DNA of 64,000 nucleotides from Kingdonia uniflora (taxonomy: Eukaryota; Streptophyta; Magnoliopsida; Ranunculales; Circaeasteraceae). The stretch covers positions 310,001 through 374,000 of the forward strand of contig JACGCM010000679.1 in assembly GCA_014058105.1 (NCBI GenBank), written 5' to 3'. Numbering within the stretch: position 1 is the first letter of the stretch; each line of letters opens with the position of its first letter. The notes under the pieces are model-generated. The model saw nothing but the letters and a program-made list of their open reading frames with translations, was not told the DNA's origin and searched no databases. A program made the translations under genes and the position numbers. Of the stretch, positions 33,665 to 47,000 are shown in pieces.

Positions 33665-35690
33665 TCTCAATGTTTAGGAATTTGAGATTAAATATTTCAA
33701 AAAGGTAGGAAGAAGTCTAAAATGAATCTACTCCATAAACGAAAAGATTTTTTTTTATATTTCAGTGGGGACTGAATCTTCTTAGAGCCCTCAACTCATA
33801 AACCATTAATATTATGCATTATTTAGTACAATACATAATGCATAACGACACAATACATATTGCATAAAGATGCAGTATGTTGTATTTTGATTACAACAAT
33901 GCCACTTAATTCTCTTGGGGATTTTAAGAAAATTCTAAATCAACTAACTAGCTATCGTGCTTATTACATAGAAAAAAAATGTTGAAGATTGATTTTTGTA
34001 GAAGTAGAACACACCAACCTTCTATGCTAGATGTTGCTACCATTTCAGGATCTCGTTGCCTGACCTGCTTCCTAGAATAAGTCAACTCAAGATGGCATCA
34101 AGTGAATGAGGCTTTGAAACACTCACTTCCTGCACCATTGCCTAAAGTCCCTTTCACACAGGGCCCAATTTATGTCTAGAGTGGTTGTCCACATGCATAG
34201 GACAGGACTCACTTGCTAGTGGGTTACACTCCAAAAAATTCCTACTTTAGAGGCAATGCTTGTGAAGTATATCCCAAAATTGTGATGGTCAAAAGTTGAA
34301 AAATCGCGAGCATAATTGAGTTGGAAGCGTTCTGGAGATGAGGTTTAATCAACAATTTGAGTTTATCCCAAAATTAGAGCCGCATAATATTAAAATAGAT
34401 CTTGGACTCGACAGATCGTAATAATTTTGGTTTCTCTTTTTTCGGTCTTCTTTTAGATTATCATGGGCCTACTGGAACATTCGAGGTTACCAGCTAGCCA
34501 ACATAAGATAATTCTCAAAGCCGTCCCTTTTGTAAATATTCCTGCACCCGTAGATTTAGAGCTAAAGCCTAACTCGATAGGCGGAGAAAACCTTACTTGA
34601 ATAAGGCACCATATGGAGTCATAGAAATTCATTCACACGGTCAGCTATTTTTTGGGCCATATTGAACTATTATTGTTGAACCCTTGAGATATCAGTGAAT
34701 AATTAGAAATTGATATATATCACTTGTAACTGGCCTATCATGTAATTTGATGTCAGCACGATTAGCTAATTTCTCCATGTAGCCAGATCCCTTGTTGGGA
34801 TATTGTACTTCCTTTTCATTCGCACCTGAAAGGGGCTCTTGGGGGCATTTTTCATTTATCTTGTAAAGATGCTTATAGTTACCTTACGGGCAAGAACATT
34901 GCTGACTGGATAGATTCTCCCTCTGATCTCCATTCTACTAGAGGTTACTATACTTTCTTGAAGAGAACTTGGTAATTTGGAGTAGTAAAGAACAACCTTT
35001 GGTTGCTATAACATTTTGTCTAATAGATTTTGAGCTTTCTTGGCTCTTAAAGTAAAACATAAGCTTCGAGTTATTGGACCAATCAATTTTTGTAGTTGGA
35101 TTCATCCTTTCCCCAAAGTTATTGCTCTTAACATAAATAGATGTATGGAGGACCAGTCCATTAGGGAAATCAAGGTCTATCCATTCAACTTTCTTCAAAT
35201 CATTTTACAAGTTAAAAAAATTATGGATTTTTTAGCTCTCCTCAAGTTTGGCTTCAATTTGAGCCCAAGGTTTCTGCTTATCTCATTATGTCCTAAAGCC
35301 ACATTTCTTCTAAAGCGGAGGAGTTCTAATGCGATTATTTAACTTTTTTTGCACACTTCTTCATCTGAAGCCTGTCAATGTATCTATAGAAGTTGGCCAA
35401 GTAGATAACTGCTTAACTATATCTCTGCCCAATACTGCCAGTTTTTGCTGCACTGTGTAAATAAGAAATAAATATTTATATGACCATGATGCAAACTTTT
35501 GTTTTACTGATACTAATTTAATTATAACATGCGGACATAAAACATGGGATCATGATGAAGACATGTCAAAAAATGGGAAACACAGTACTTCGCCATGTTG
35601 TTATACTTTTAGAACTACATATTTCCTTACAAATTTTCATTTCCACTGGATGTATTGTGGTGTTGTCAATGCCAATTTTATGATTGTTGT
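33665..35690. other. Large intron of the BTB pseudogene, unclassified insert
   Basis: This gap between two adjacent family exons is about 2 kb. I see no complete gene. A short frame at 34465-34570 (MGLLEHSRL, then ILKAVPFVNIPAPVDL) and a tract at 34800-34970 look as if they could be relics of a retroelement, but no domain was identified. Confidence 0.35.
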
Positions 35691-36080
35691 GTACTTCACA
35701 ACATCTAGATTTTCCGATCATATCTGAAGAAAGGATTTTTGATGCCATTTTACTGTGGGGAACACATACCAACCAATTGTGTGGATGGGAGGCAGTGGAT
35801 GCATACGTGATGTCATCAACTCCCGATCTCCTTTTTGGAGATAGGTTCCTGTTACTTAACACCTTGCTTCCCTTTGTGCATTTTTTATTAATGCCATTAG
35901 ACTTGCTTAAAATGGTATTTGATCATAATTTAAATATAGCCACATTTGTAGATTAACAAACTTCTAAGTACAACCTGATATATAATTTTGTATGTTGTAG
36001 CTAGAGAAGAGCATCCTTAGCATCTAGATTCCTGTAATTAAACAACTGGTAAAAAAACTTTAAATTTTGCTCTTTATGTA

Positions 36081-38776
36081 TGTGGTGCCCCACATTTTTT
36101 TTTCGTTTCATAATTTTTCATGTTATTAGTGTAGCCGTAGTAGTGTAATAAGTTGCATCTGTAGCATATTATCCTAGCTTTTGTTTCCCCAATTCAAATT
36201 CTCAAAACCCATTCAAACCTACCACCGTATTTTTCCCCAATTCTTCTCCAACTCCTCCTCCTAATTCTTCTCCAAATTCTCCACAAAATCTTTACTTAAT
36301 CTTCTCCACAAACCTTCAACTCCCTTTCTACTCCATAGCTAGCCGTCAGGAAGAACAATGTTTATGATTCCCATATGTCAACTTCAATCCCAGAAATTTA
36401 GATTTGAGAAAGCTTAGAGAAACAGTAAATTGGAGAATTTCAAAGCTTTTAGCATCATCATATTACCATAGAGCAAGGGGTTCCAGAAGCTTAGTCAGAA
36501 AAAGGAAGTGTTGGAATTTAGGAGCATACCTCTATCCTCCACTACTCACTCCCAATTCGTCAATTCAGGCAAGTACATTTATTTTTGATTATAAGATGAT
36601 TTTGAGTAACCCAAGTTGTTACTATGTTTCCATAAGGTGCATTCATCTTCAAACTTTATTCCTCTGTAATTCATGAGCTTTGAGTGTGTTCCTAAGTTCC
36701 TAGTTATGATGCAATTACTCTTTTCCCTTCTCATATGGCATGATTAGAGTAATGTTTTACACCTGAAGTGATTATACCTTTAGTTTACTTATGCCTATAC
36801 TCATGTGTGCTATCTTATTCGGTTATTAATGCTCATGCTCTGTAGTTACTGATGCTCCTGATCTTGACTCCTGATCTCACCTCTTTACATTATTGCTTTT
36901 AGGTTTAGGCATATCTCTGACCTGTTCTTGATTCTTAATAGGTTCTTGTTAAGTGACTTTTAGTATAGATGCTCGGGAACTATATCTTTAACTAGATTGT
37001 ATAGTTAAGTCTCCTTGTAGTAATATGTTTTCTTAGCATGAAATCTTTAGATAGCTTCCATCTATGACTAGTTTATGTTTAATAATATTCATAATCATTC
37101 TTTTGTGTGGGTTATACATGTTTGATCTCGGACTCCAAATTAAAGGATTATATTCAGAATTAGGTTTAGTATTTTATCTGGGCCGTAATGGGTTGTACAT
37201 AGAATTCTTAGCAGGTGTATATCATGGATTTTTGTCACTTGTAAAGTTATATATAAAGTGCGAATAAGTTGATTGGTAACGAGTACTCTTAAATTAAACT
37301 AAGGGCAATACAGAGATCTAAGTCATATGAGTATATGATAACTTAGTTTTGGGATATCTTATACTAGTATTTAGATATGTGTCTTGAGTTTAAGAATGTG
37401 ATATTGGAAATGGTTGAACATGTATGGTCTGATATTAGAGGTATGTTAGCATAAGATCATTAAGAGATATTAGTTATATCTACTTGGGATAAGGAAGCAA
37501 GGTGATGGGAATTATTCACTGGGAGGTTAGTATTCTAAGGTGTGAGTTGAGTAAGCGGGTTCCTTATATCACTAGGACATTTGGGCGAGTCCTTTATTCT
37601 AGAACTTAGATGACTCTTTGGTATGTCTTCTGTGATAATTAAACATATAGTCATATTATTTTCCATGATTCAGTAGTCAAGATTTAAATTTGCTTTCAAG
37701 TTTAGGACTTCCATTCGATATTGTCACATTGACAGATAGATCATTAGATGTTGGAGTTGTACTTCATTTGATAGAGTCCCCACTTGTTATTAAAGTGAGG
37801 GTAGATAGATCATCTGGTCGTAAGAGCGGTAGGTCTTTGGATATAGTCCCAGATGCTGATTAGGCAGGGGTAGACAGATCATTTGATTCTTATAGGATTC
37901 AAACTTATTCCTTTCTATTATGCTAGGATAACTTCGAGTTAATGTACACAGTAAGGCTATGCTGTTACGGTCTATGGGTTCGAGTCCCTAAACAAAATAT
38001 GTGGCAACTGTTTATCAATGTCCTGGGTTGCAAGTCCCTAAATTATACCTCAGTTACTTCTCGGTTGCATGCTTCGCGAGCATCCCGTGGGCAGATCCCT
38101 AAAAGTTGAAAATAAATCAGGCTTTAGATCTGTAGGTTGAAATTCCTTGAACACCCTAATCAGGTGCATTACCCACTAATTCCTGGCTCAATAAAAAAGA
38201 ATTTGCCAATCTCTGGCTCGATAATAAGGGATACGTTTCTGTTAATTACGGAAAGGTACGAGAGTGTGGTCCCACTAAATTAAAAGTGACCCTGTGTACA
38301 TGACTTCCTAATTCCCTTTCCATATCTACCGTACTTCTTAGGTTGTAGTAGTTAGATCTAAGTTTAGGCTATCGTTGATATCTTGGTAGGATATTAGTTT
38401 TACTTAGACCGCCCTCTTTAAGACTCGTTGCTTGGTTGATCTTCTCATATAATTCTGTTGGATTCTTCATGTCTCTTTTATGTGTTTATCTTGGTCTATC
38501 TTATCTTATGACCTTGGATATTTATACTTGCTGGGTGTTGCTTGCTGACGCCTTGCGCATATGCATTTTCAGGTGAATCGTTGCAGTAGCGATGGTAGTG
38601 AGTTGAAGTAAGTTGGACTTGCCAGTTTTGGAGTTCTAGCTACCTGTTGGTAATCATTTCTATCTCTTTTAGATTTTATTCCGCTGCGTAGTTTCATAGT
38701 ATTGTAGATGTATTTATGATTTGTTAAAATTGTAGTACGTCTTTTGGGGTTCATCTTCGGGATGCCCGACGTTACA
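36081..38776 (+). mobile_element. Probable fourth LTR-type insertion (about 2.7 kb)
   Basis: It begins TGTGGTGCCCCACATTTTTT and ends GATGCCCGACGTTACA. The architecture is that of insertion 1: a start of the form TG-GTG-CCC, a pyrimidine-rich tract (36190-36330), phrases around GGGTTCGAGTCCC and a TTTTGGGG-type end. It lies in an intron between BTB pseudogene pieces at 36050 and 38899, as an insertion would. No matching 5-bp duplication was found (ATGTA left, CCTCA right), and it lacks the TTCGAACG arrays. It is therefore either an older or a different family. Confidence 0.5.
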
Positions 38777-40856
38777 CCTCAGAATTCACATTCTTAATAG
38801 ATTATTAGGAAGCCAATTTTGGGGACTTGACAATGTATATCTATTTCGTAATTTTTAAACTTCATGTCTTGTAGTATTTTTCTTCATGATTATATAGCAG
38901 GTTACGGAGGTCATCGAATATTTAGATCCTGGAATGCAGCAAGGAAATAATCAAAAGTAAGCCTTAACTAAACTAAGATATGTAGCTTTTGTTATAGTTT
39001 TCATCTATTTCATTTGTGTCTGCTTCTTTGTAAGAGATGCCAAAGACGCCCTACAACATGGATTAAAGAATTATCCATTACATTTTCTTTTCCTCATTGC
39101 AGTGAAACAGTTTTCATGTTTAGTTTGTGTCATATGTTAATTACGTGTGTCTAACACATCTTTTTCTTGTAGTATAATATATCAGCATCGGCGGTCTAGT
39201 TTTAAGGAGCTTCAGTACTTATGTGACGGGGACAACAATGGAGTTATCTACTTTGCCAACACTTCTTATGGTGAGCATCAGTGGGTCAATCCTATACTAG
39301 CTAAAGTAAGCAAAGCAACTCATTCTCGTACTAAACATGCCAATTTGTTGTTTAACTAGATTAGTTATATTTTAAAATTGTTTGTTGCAGAAAATTAGTG
39401 TGACAGCTAGCAGCTCCCCTTCGTAGAAGGTTTATCACATTTTTTTTAACTTCTTTGGATGGAAAGTGAATTAATCTTCTCGAGGTATTAGGCGACCTCT
39501 TTTGCTGGGCCTCGGATCGTGGATGAGAAAAATTGTGCATGGTGGATGCTTGGCATTGGCCAAGATTATCAGGTTTGTCTCTGAATTGTATTATCCCAAA
39601 GCTTCTCTTACACGTATTAGAGAATTGGAAACCTTCATATCCAGATTTATGCCATCATTCAAAGATGGCTAAAACACGGACACGTCCCAACCTAAACTCA
39701 TTCTTTAGAATCTTCACTAGTTGTGGTCTTGTGGATGTTATTTAGAAGATCCTTTTGATGATCACTCCAAGAGTAACGGTTTGATCGAGCCCCGATAGTA
39801 TGTCTTAGGCAATAATGAAACAAAATAAAGATATCCAGTTCCAAAAGTAGACCCTAGTGATTCCTACAGTTACCATTTTTTTTTACATGAATCAAAGAAT
39901 TTTAATTTGTAATTTACGCAGTCTGTGATAATATTTTACAAGGAAGTGTTTTCCGGTAGTATTTCATAACATCTTTTAAACAATAATGTTGTGGACTCAA
40001 AGTCCATAATATTTTAATTGTGTCATGGAATTTGTGAGCAATACATGTGTTTATGAAAACATGTCCATATTATTTCAGTTGATTAACATTAAATAAAGTA
40101 GAGGGAACTCTCCTCACTCCTCTCGCTCTCATTCTTCTGAATTAATATCATTTTGTTTGCTTGGTCGATGAAGCTTATGTGTAACCATTACATACTGAGG
40201 CAGGATGGTTCAAATGCGTTCATGAAATCGTGGGTTCTTCTGGTAATTACCAACTGTTTCTTTTGTCACTCTTACATAAGAAAGCAAACTTTGAAATTAA
40301 TAACCAGTTATTTTGTTTTCCTGAATTTTATCAGGGTTCTTTGGAAAGAAAGAATTGGACTGACTTGAGAGTACATGTGAAAGACCAGACAATATGTAAA
40401 CCTGGGCAGTTTGCCTCATGGCCTATAATTGGTCCTACAACGAGTGACTCCATACCTTGGAATATTTGCATTTGCTTTTTAGAACTCTATGGTTATTTTC
40501 ACCTGTGATTTAAGTTCGATAGTGAATAAAATGCCTGCGGGATGAGTTATAAATAGTGGCAGAGATATTATATTTACAACACAATGCACAGTTCATTGAG
40601 TAAGTAATAGACAGATCTACTTCTTTTCTATAATCTATTGAAAGATTTTGGCATGGCCATCCGACGACACATTCCCTCTAGGTAGCTTAACCAGTGTATT
40701 TTATTGGCATTTCATTCCAATTGTGTTCAATGACTTGCATCTTTATTTTCGGTGGTTGCCTTAGCATGGAACATAGTCTTATACATATTAGATGCATTAT
40801 ATCTTGTCGGTTTAAATTTATTTAACATACTCATAAACTTTGTTAATTATTTTACA

Positions 40857-41740
40857 GGAAAGAGGTAGGCATAAGGGTTCTGTGAAGAGGACTAAACTTT
40901 TTTTTGCTTGTCATACAAAGCAGGATGGTACATTTCTTGAGCAAATGAAAGATAGAATGGTAAAAACTTGACAGCCTAAACAATTCGTATGAAGGTGTAC
41001 TTAGTGATTTTATTTTGCAGGCACAAATTAATCGACTTATTGAAAATGAACCATAAATCATGGAGATGGATTTAGACCATGATCTAATTGCATTGGTAAG
41101 TCATGTCAGTACATCATAATACTCTATAAGTTACTTTTGAAAGGTAAGCGGGGGACTGAACCCCATGGATAAGATAAAAGTTAGAGACAACTCCAGTCCA
41201 TAAACTTTAGAACCTACATGAAACACTTGTTAACTTGTTTATCTGCACTTGGTATATAAGTCATCCAATGCGTATCTATTTTGTAAATAATTTAATGTTC
41301 TAGGTATTTGTGATATGTCTGACTTTAATTCCGTTCTTATCAAAAAAAAATCATGTCTAAAAGTAATATGGAGAAGATGGAAATGGGCATGTAAAAGGCT
41401 TTAGTGCTCATATTAATAAGACAAGTGTTCGAGTTACAACACCTTTGAGGAAGGTCATTAAACGTGAAAAATCCAAGAACAACCAGTTTGCAGATGAGGT
41501 AGTTTCAGTGCGACAAGAATTTGAAGAAAAGCTAGAGGTGGAAGCTAGTAAACGTAGAAGACTTGAAGAAAGTATTGGAGCATTTGAATCATGTGAGAGT
41601 CGACATGGAATAAATATGCACCATGCTTCTCCAAGAAATGCCTCTTTCTCTCAGGTATTTTTTTTCTTTCTCTTATACTTATTTATAAAACTTATACTAA
41701 TTTATTGTTTAGTAGAATTTGGATTTTACTGAACAAGAAA
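40857..41740 (+). pseudogene. CACTA element gene remnant, upstream exons
   Basis: After an acceptor ACAG the frame reads ERGRHKGSVKRTKLFFACH, then TKQDGTFLEQMKDRM (to 40959). Next come AQINRLIENEP (about 41022-41055), and KREKSKNNQFADEVVSVRQE to KRRRLEESIGAFES (41450-41600), a coiled coil. The THxxxDGT-like segment and the following coiled coil are typical of plant En/Spm-associated transposase proteins (Transposase_24 type). A TAA follows NEP. The exon donor near 41655 leads, beyond two inserted blocks, to the piece at 48321. Confidence 0.68.
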
Positions 41741-43060
41741 AATAAAATACATTTAGCAGACTATACTTTGCAGATTTTCAAATAATAGTATATATTAGAC
41801 GATAACATTGAAAATAAATATCAATGATTATTAGTCCATGTTTTTCTTTGTTTTGCATCTCTGTAAGCCATAAAAACATCTTCAGTAGCTCCACTACAAT
41901 CCATCCACTATTGTACAATCACTTTTCTCTTACTACGTTAAAGGCACTTTTTTTCTAAACTACTTTTAAGAGGTGGATGCAACTTTCTCGAAGTTTCCAT
42001 CGGCTTTCTAAACTACCAGGGGTTTGTAGGATCCTTTCTTTCATGGGTAAAAAGAAAAGCGATAGCCTTGATCTTTCTATCATTGTGGATGCATCGCTTG
42101 TTTTTTTTTAGAAAAAAAAGTGCTTGTATTGAAGTGAGTTAGAGCCATTATTTTCTTCAAATTTTCCTCATATCCCAGTGAGTGAAGCAAAACCTACTAA
42201 TATGTCTTTTCTAATGAATAGGCATTGAGCTACGTTGCTCCAGGTCGATTCACTCTCTGGCTGTGTCTTGTCACTATTTGATACCAGCCAGAAAACCAAC
42301 AGTTTTTTAGTTGAGCTACATTGCTCCAGGCTGATTCACTCTTTGGTTGCGTCTTGTCACTATTTGATACCAGCATAGTGCCTACAGAGGCAAGAAATCC
42401 AAGATAGCCTACTGAGTATAATAGTGCCTACATAGCCAAAAAATCCAACAATAAATCCCTTTTTTTAGACAACTTGCGTACGACGCAATCAATCGTAGCT
42501 CAATACCTACTCCGGTTCCCTATGTTTTTTCCTTAGGTTTTTCCCAACGTTGCTTTCCCGTGCTCTTTCAGACTCGCCAAAAGACCTAACCCCACCTTCT
42601 TCTTCTTTTCCATTCTTCTTCAATTCTTTTAGCGCTTTATGAAGAACACCTTAGGTGTCCACCTCTTTTCTTTACTCCCTCTGGTTTTTCCTTTTCTTTT
42701 TAGCGTACTCAAGTCCGATTTTTCCTTAGATTTTTCTCAACGTTGCTTTACTGTTAACGTCCCATAAGCCGCAACAAAAGAAATCAACCACCTCTCTTAA
42801 GTCTGCAATTTACTTTGTTCCTTCTATAACAACTGAAACATATAAAATTTCTCAGAAACAAGCTACTTTCAACGAAAGATTAGAATTATTATATGTACAG
42901 TAAGCCATAAGGTGAAACTAATCAACTTCCACTAAGAGAGATTTTGCACACCTAAAAACCAAATTCCTATATTCAGGGCGTCATGTCTGATCTCAAGCAA
43001 TTGAACCTCAGATAATGCAACACATATACCATATTCCATGTATCACATATTGGAAGGACT
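41741..43060. other. Non-coding block with local duplications
   Basis: A segment TTGAGCTAC(G/A)TTGCTCCAGG to TATTTGATACCAGC is duplicated at 42225-42288 and 42312-42375, 87 bp apart. A second diverged pair (CCTTAG-TTTTTC-CAACGTTGCTTT) lies near 42530 and 42722. No gene was recognised; the right end is the 3' flank of the RING pseudogene. Confidence 0.55.
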
Positions 43061-43069
43061 ATCATCAAT

Positions 43070-43552
43070 CTATTTGTTTTTAGATTTATGGATGCCAATA
43101 TCTTTAAGAACCTGATTTCCCTCAGTCAAGGTGGTCATGCTCTCTCCAGCTTTTGCTATATCAAGTTCGGATGCAAAATGATCTTCTTGGATGGGCTCCA
43201 TCCTTTGGCTGTCAACGGATCTTAAGGAATAGCTCGGGCTAGTAAAGAAACAATGATATGAATGTGAATCAAGAAAATTCTTACTGTGATCAGATCTGAA
43301 AGCTGAACTGAACATAGGTTGCATAGAGCGCTTTTTCTCTATGGAATCACGAAGAGAAATTCGACAGACTGGACATGTAGCATGTTGTTGAAGCCATATA
43401 TCTATGCATATGACATGGAAGGAATGGCCACAGTAGGAAAGAATATGTAGTATATCCTTCTCTTGGTACTCACATAGGCACACTGTGTACTAAGCATCTT
43501 CATTAGACGAAAAACACTCATCGCTGAACTTTTTGGTGGGGAAGGCCTTAAA
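43070..43552 (-). pseudogene. ATL-type RING-H2 E3 ligase pseudogene fragment
   Basis: The minus-strand frame gives KAFPTKKFSDECF, then a TAG where the family usually has Gln. It continues with YTVCLCEYQEKDILHILSYC, GHSFHVICIDIWLQQHATCP and VCRISLRDS. The spacing C-x2-C, C-x-H-x2-H and C-x2-C fits RING-H2, and the GLD-like acidic start and WLxxH-xTCPxCR are ATL hallmarks. A Ser/His-rich tail follows to a stop at 43070. ATL proteins are membrane-anchored ubiquitin ligases. The N-terminal transmembrane part is missing and the TAG splits the RING from its lead-in, so this is a dead fragment. It abuts a PPR fragment at about 43552. Confidence 0.85.
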
Positions 43553-43554
43553 GA

Positions 43555-43690
43555 TACTGCATAGGAGGCAGTCGTGCAGTTTTGAACCCGATGAGGTAGC
43601 ATATGTGAGTCTTCTTGGGGTCTGTGTCAAGTTGGGGGACATTAACACTGGTCGTACAATGTTGGATAAAATATCCCTTCCATGTGTATG
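43555..43690 (+). pseudogene. PPR repeat fragment
   Basis: The + frame reads FEPDEVAYVSLLGVCVKLGD, then INTGRTMLDKI, which is a single PPR motif plus the start of the next. It is not the same piece as the PPR relic at 3410-4240. It starts where the antisense RING fragment ends, so the two were probably joined by a rearrangement or captured together. Confidence 0.7.
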
Positions 43691-44076
43691 CCAGTACCCA
43701 CTTAAACTGATGAGTACTTTTTACTTTCCTAGCTTATTCATCCTGAATCGTCTTCTTTTAAAGGAGGACCTTAGGCTAGCATCTCTTCCTAGCTGTTATG
43801 ATCTTCTTCTGTTATGTTAGCTATGGACAGTCTTCTTTGAAGTGCTTCAAAAAAAATGCCTGGGGATTCGTCTTTTACCTTACCCTACAAGAAAGCAGGT
43901 AAGATGGGCCCTAGAAGAAAGTAAGTGCCCTAAGATGATAAATTATGGTGGTTCAATGCTATAGTTTGTTCAATGATAAATTATGGTTCTTCATACAAAA
44001 ATATTCAATCTAGCCTTATGAGATCCAATGTTGTTAAGACAACTTGTTATTTTTTTAAAACGTTCTTCTACTATGT

Positions 44077-47000
44077 TGTCACACCCTAAAATCCAATAAT
44101 CAGTAAGCTAGACCAATTACTGAGATTCGAGGATGTGCAGGTCGGGGAATCCAAAGATTCGCCCCACAAACAACCGAGCCATAGAAAAATTCAGGCTCAG
44201 TCATTCACTTAGCAATACATCAGAGTAAAAAGGAAAACATAAATAGCGGAAGACTAAGAAGCAATATCTATACAAAAGATTCTACAAACCTTAGTCAGTT
44301 ATAACCATAAACTAAGGACCCAAAATATTAAAAGAGCAACAAACCTTCAGCTCCAGCTCTCCAAAGATTACCACTGTAACAGCTCTTAACCTTAAATGTT
44401 GTTATGCGAGAGTGAACATACCACAGCTCACTAGCTCCCCAAATAAGCTAAACAATTATGCCAACTAATGAGATGAATATAATAATAATAATATATAATA
44501 ATTGTTAATGATAAGTAATAAATATACCAAGGATGTTTAATAGATATCTAATAGAGATATAACTAGTCTAATATATCTAAATAAACTAAGCCATATGTAT
44601 ATATATATATATGCCTAGTGCAGAAGAGTGTTAAGACTAGAGACTACACTCCAATCACACGGACTACAACTACACCCCAATTACTACTGCGGCCCTCAGC
44701 GCCACAAGCAACTAACCTGCTACAGAAATGCAAAACCTACAAGGGTAAACAATCCTCGGCCTACTATAATCCAACAGGGTCACCCAAACCTCAGCCAGGC
44801 ATAACCCCAAAGCTAAAACAAGCTTAACGAAATTGTACGCAACCCAAACCTCAACCAACAAGACTAAAGAACCTACTAGAATATCATATGCAGAAGAAAG
44901 AGGAAAATAGATGCAGAGAAAAGAGATATGCTAATGTTACCGTAATACTAAGAGAAGAAGAATTCAGATAAGAGGAGATGAATATGAGGAATTGAGATAA
45001 GATGAGAAGAATGATATGATGGACTAGGATAATCCCATAATTATCCCAAATACTGGATGATGAGATTCTACAATTGTCCAAATACAGAAAGATTACTAAC
45101 CGAAGAGTCTACGAATTATAAACCTATGATGATTTGGTTGATCAACCTCTAGAAAAAGATTACCTTAATAAGATCATTATTGGATACAAGGGGTACGATT
45201 GATTGCCAAGCTCGACCAGACTAGGGATACACCACCTGGCCAGGGTGGACAGGGTATTTCAACCCCAAGGAGCCAACGTCCTTACTATTTACATTCCAAG
45301 GGATTTTAGCCTCACCAAGGATAAGACTAGCACCGGATGCAAACTAACTCATACCTTCCCACGCTCCTGAATGGGGAATAAGATATGATAGTGGTCTCAG
45401 TCAGAACTTCACCTACTATTTTAACTCGATTTAGGTATCCTGGAGCCTATCAGAGGTTAACCAATGTAGAGCGGGTTTATGTATCCGACCTCATTAAAAT
45501 AAGAAGAATAATATAAGATCTACAGGAGAGAACAGATCCTAAAGACTGAAATACAACTACCGTCAACCCGACAGTACACATAGGATAACCACCTGCCTAA
45601 GAGCGTGGTAAACAATCCTAATACAAATGCAAACAGTGACTCAGTTACATCATCTAAACATAGATGAAGCAATGACTTAGCCATCACAACATCTAAACAA
45701 TATCAGTCTCTAAGATTCCTAAAGCAAGATGAATACCATCAATGCTAGAGTACCATAGTTGTCAACACAGACTAGTACACGATGGATGACCTACGAGTGC
45801 CTAACAAGTAGTCAACAATCCCTAAGAATAGAGTCACATCTCAACTCTCTAACAACCATGTACTTAAGTCTTCAAAGTAGATGGACAGGAAACCCACTAG
45901 GTTCTAACATCAATGGTGACAGTCTCCACAAATACATCAATGGTAACAGTCTCCACGAACAGATGCAACAGGAAACCACTAGGTTTTAACATCACGGGTG
46001 ACAGTACAACTTCACAAAACCACTGGCGTCAAGGTCGAAGACTCATGAACGCCATGCTGAGACACTACTTCTTAGAGGATGGAAGGGTACACAACCCTAT
46101 GAGCCTCACACCAGGGAAGGAAGGCTTAACGAGTAAGCTCTACTAGCTCTAAGAATCATGAGGACAATAAATGACATAACACAATGATGCAAACAAAACC
46201 TAAGGCAAACTATCGGAAGCTCAACACCCATAATCAACTACTAAGGACAAACTGTTTATCCACTACCAACAGCTAACAGTCTAGGAGATACTGCACTCCA
46301 ACATGGAATCCAACATTCCAGCCAACCATCAAATCAATAACATAGTTCAAGGACCAGGCCAAGAGAATACAGAGCACACCTAGGATAATTCTAAGACTAA
46401 TCAAGATAATAGCAGCTAAGATGACAAGCTCTGAACCAAAGACCTTGTCTTACGGAAGTTATACCGCCCAAGAGACTATCAAGGAACCAAGAGCTACATA
46501 CTAAACTAATCGAGGAAGCTACATCCAAAAGGGATAACTATAATCTCTAAACTATATGCTAATAAAAATAACGGCTAAACCACGTGTCGTCCATATTTTC
46601 CTACTAATAGCCGAACCTAATTACTAGTGCCAAAAAACAGGCTAGGCGCCCTAATAACCAATCAACAATCTCATACCCCAATATACTAACGGTGCAAAAT
46701 CATTGTACTTACTATAACCAAAGCTAACCGTCCATGACTTCCCATAACCTACAAGGTTCTAACTAGTAACTAAACTCACAACTAACTCGGGTTTTACTAA
46801 CTTATCAAACCCTTAAATACTCACGCCTATGGTGTATTAAATGGATAGCTTGCATAGGTGTCCTAAGCAATTAACCATATACTAGCCTAATAACAGATAT
46901 AATTATACTAAACTATGCATTTCTATAACACACGAATTAGCATAATGATCTAGTTATTCAGGAAGATAAAACTCGCCTGATATAAAGCTCGAAATGACAA

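Larger units (their letters stand above)
32460..40508 (+). pseudogene. BTB/POZ and F5/8C-type protein pseudogene (At2g30600-like)
   Basis: Exon pieces match the Arabidopsis At2g30600 type in order. They are WGLLNFLESSELSDVFFVIG (first BTB, 32575-32640); SLVKQCEEILEHFKGN to LILSLWSIPFMK (32985-33265, second BTB); and LQVVTSIPSYKILEETCERK (33500-33660). Next are FPIISEERIFDAILLWG (35700-35960) and YQHRRSSFKELQYLCDG to HQWVNPILAK (39172-39306). TSFAGPRIVDE to WWMLGIGQDYQ follows (39495-39571), then LMCNHYILRQDGSNAF (40165-40230). Last is NWTDLRVHVKDQTICKPGQF to FLELYGYF (40340-40508), the discoidin-like C-terminus. Breaks include a 58-bp duplication in BTB 1 (landmarks 32666 and 32724), stops near 32800, a 2-nt loss near 32978, a stop near 36027, a frameshift near 39420 and loss of about 15 codons near 40425. 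The N-terminal part is missing. The family has no well-established biochemical role that I can name. Confidence 0.88.

Noticed and set aside
37960..38000. GGTTCGAGTCC matches a tRNA-type B box, suggesting a SINE or tRNA.
   Set aside because: No A box at the right distance, no cloverleaf and no poly-A tail. The phrase is part of the LTR-like element.
44618..44827. A 69-residue open frame rich in Thr and Pro.
   Set aside because: It lies within LTR-type insertion 3, has no domain, and its sequence aligns with non-coding parts of the related insertions.
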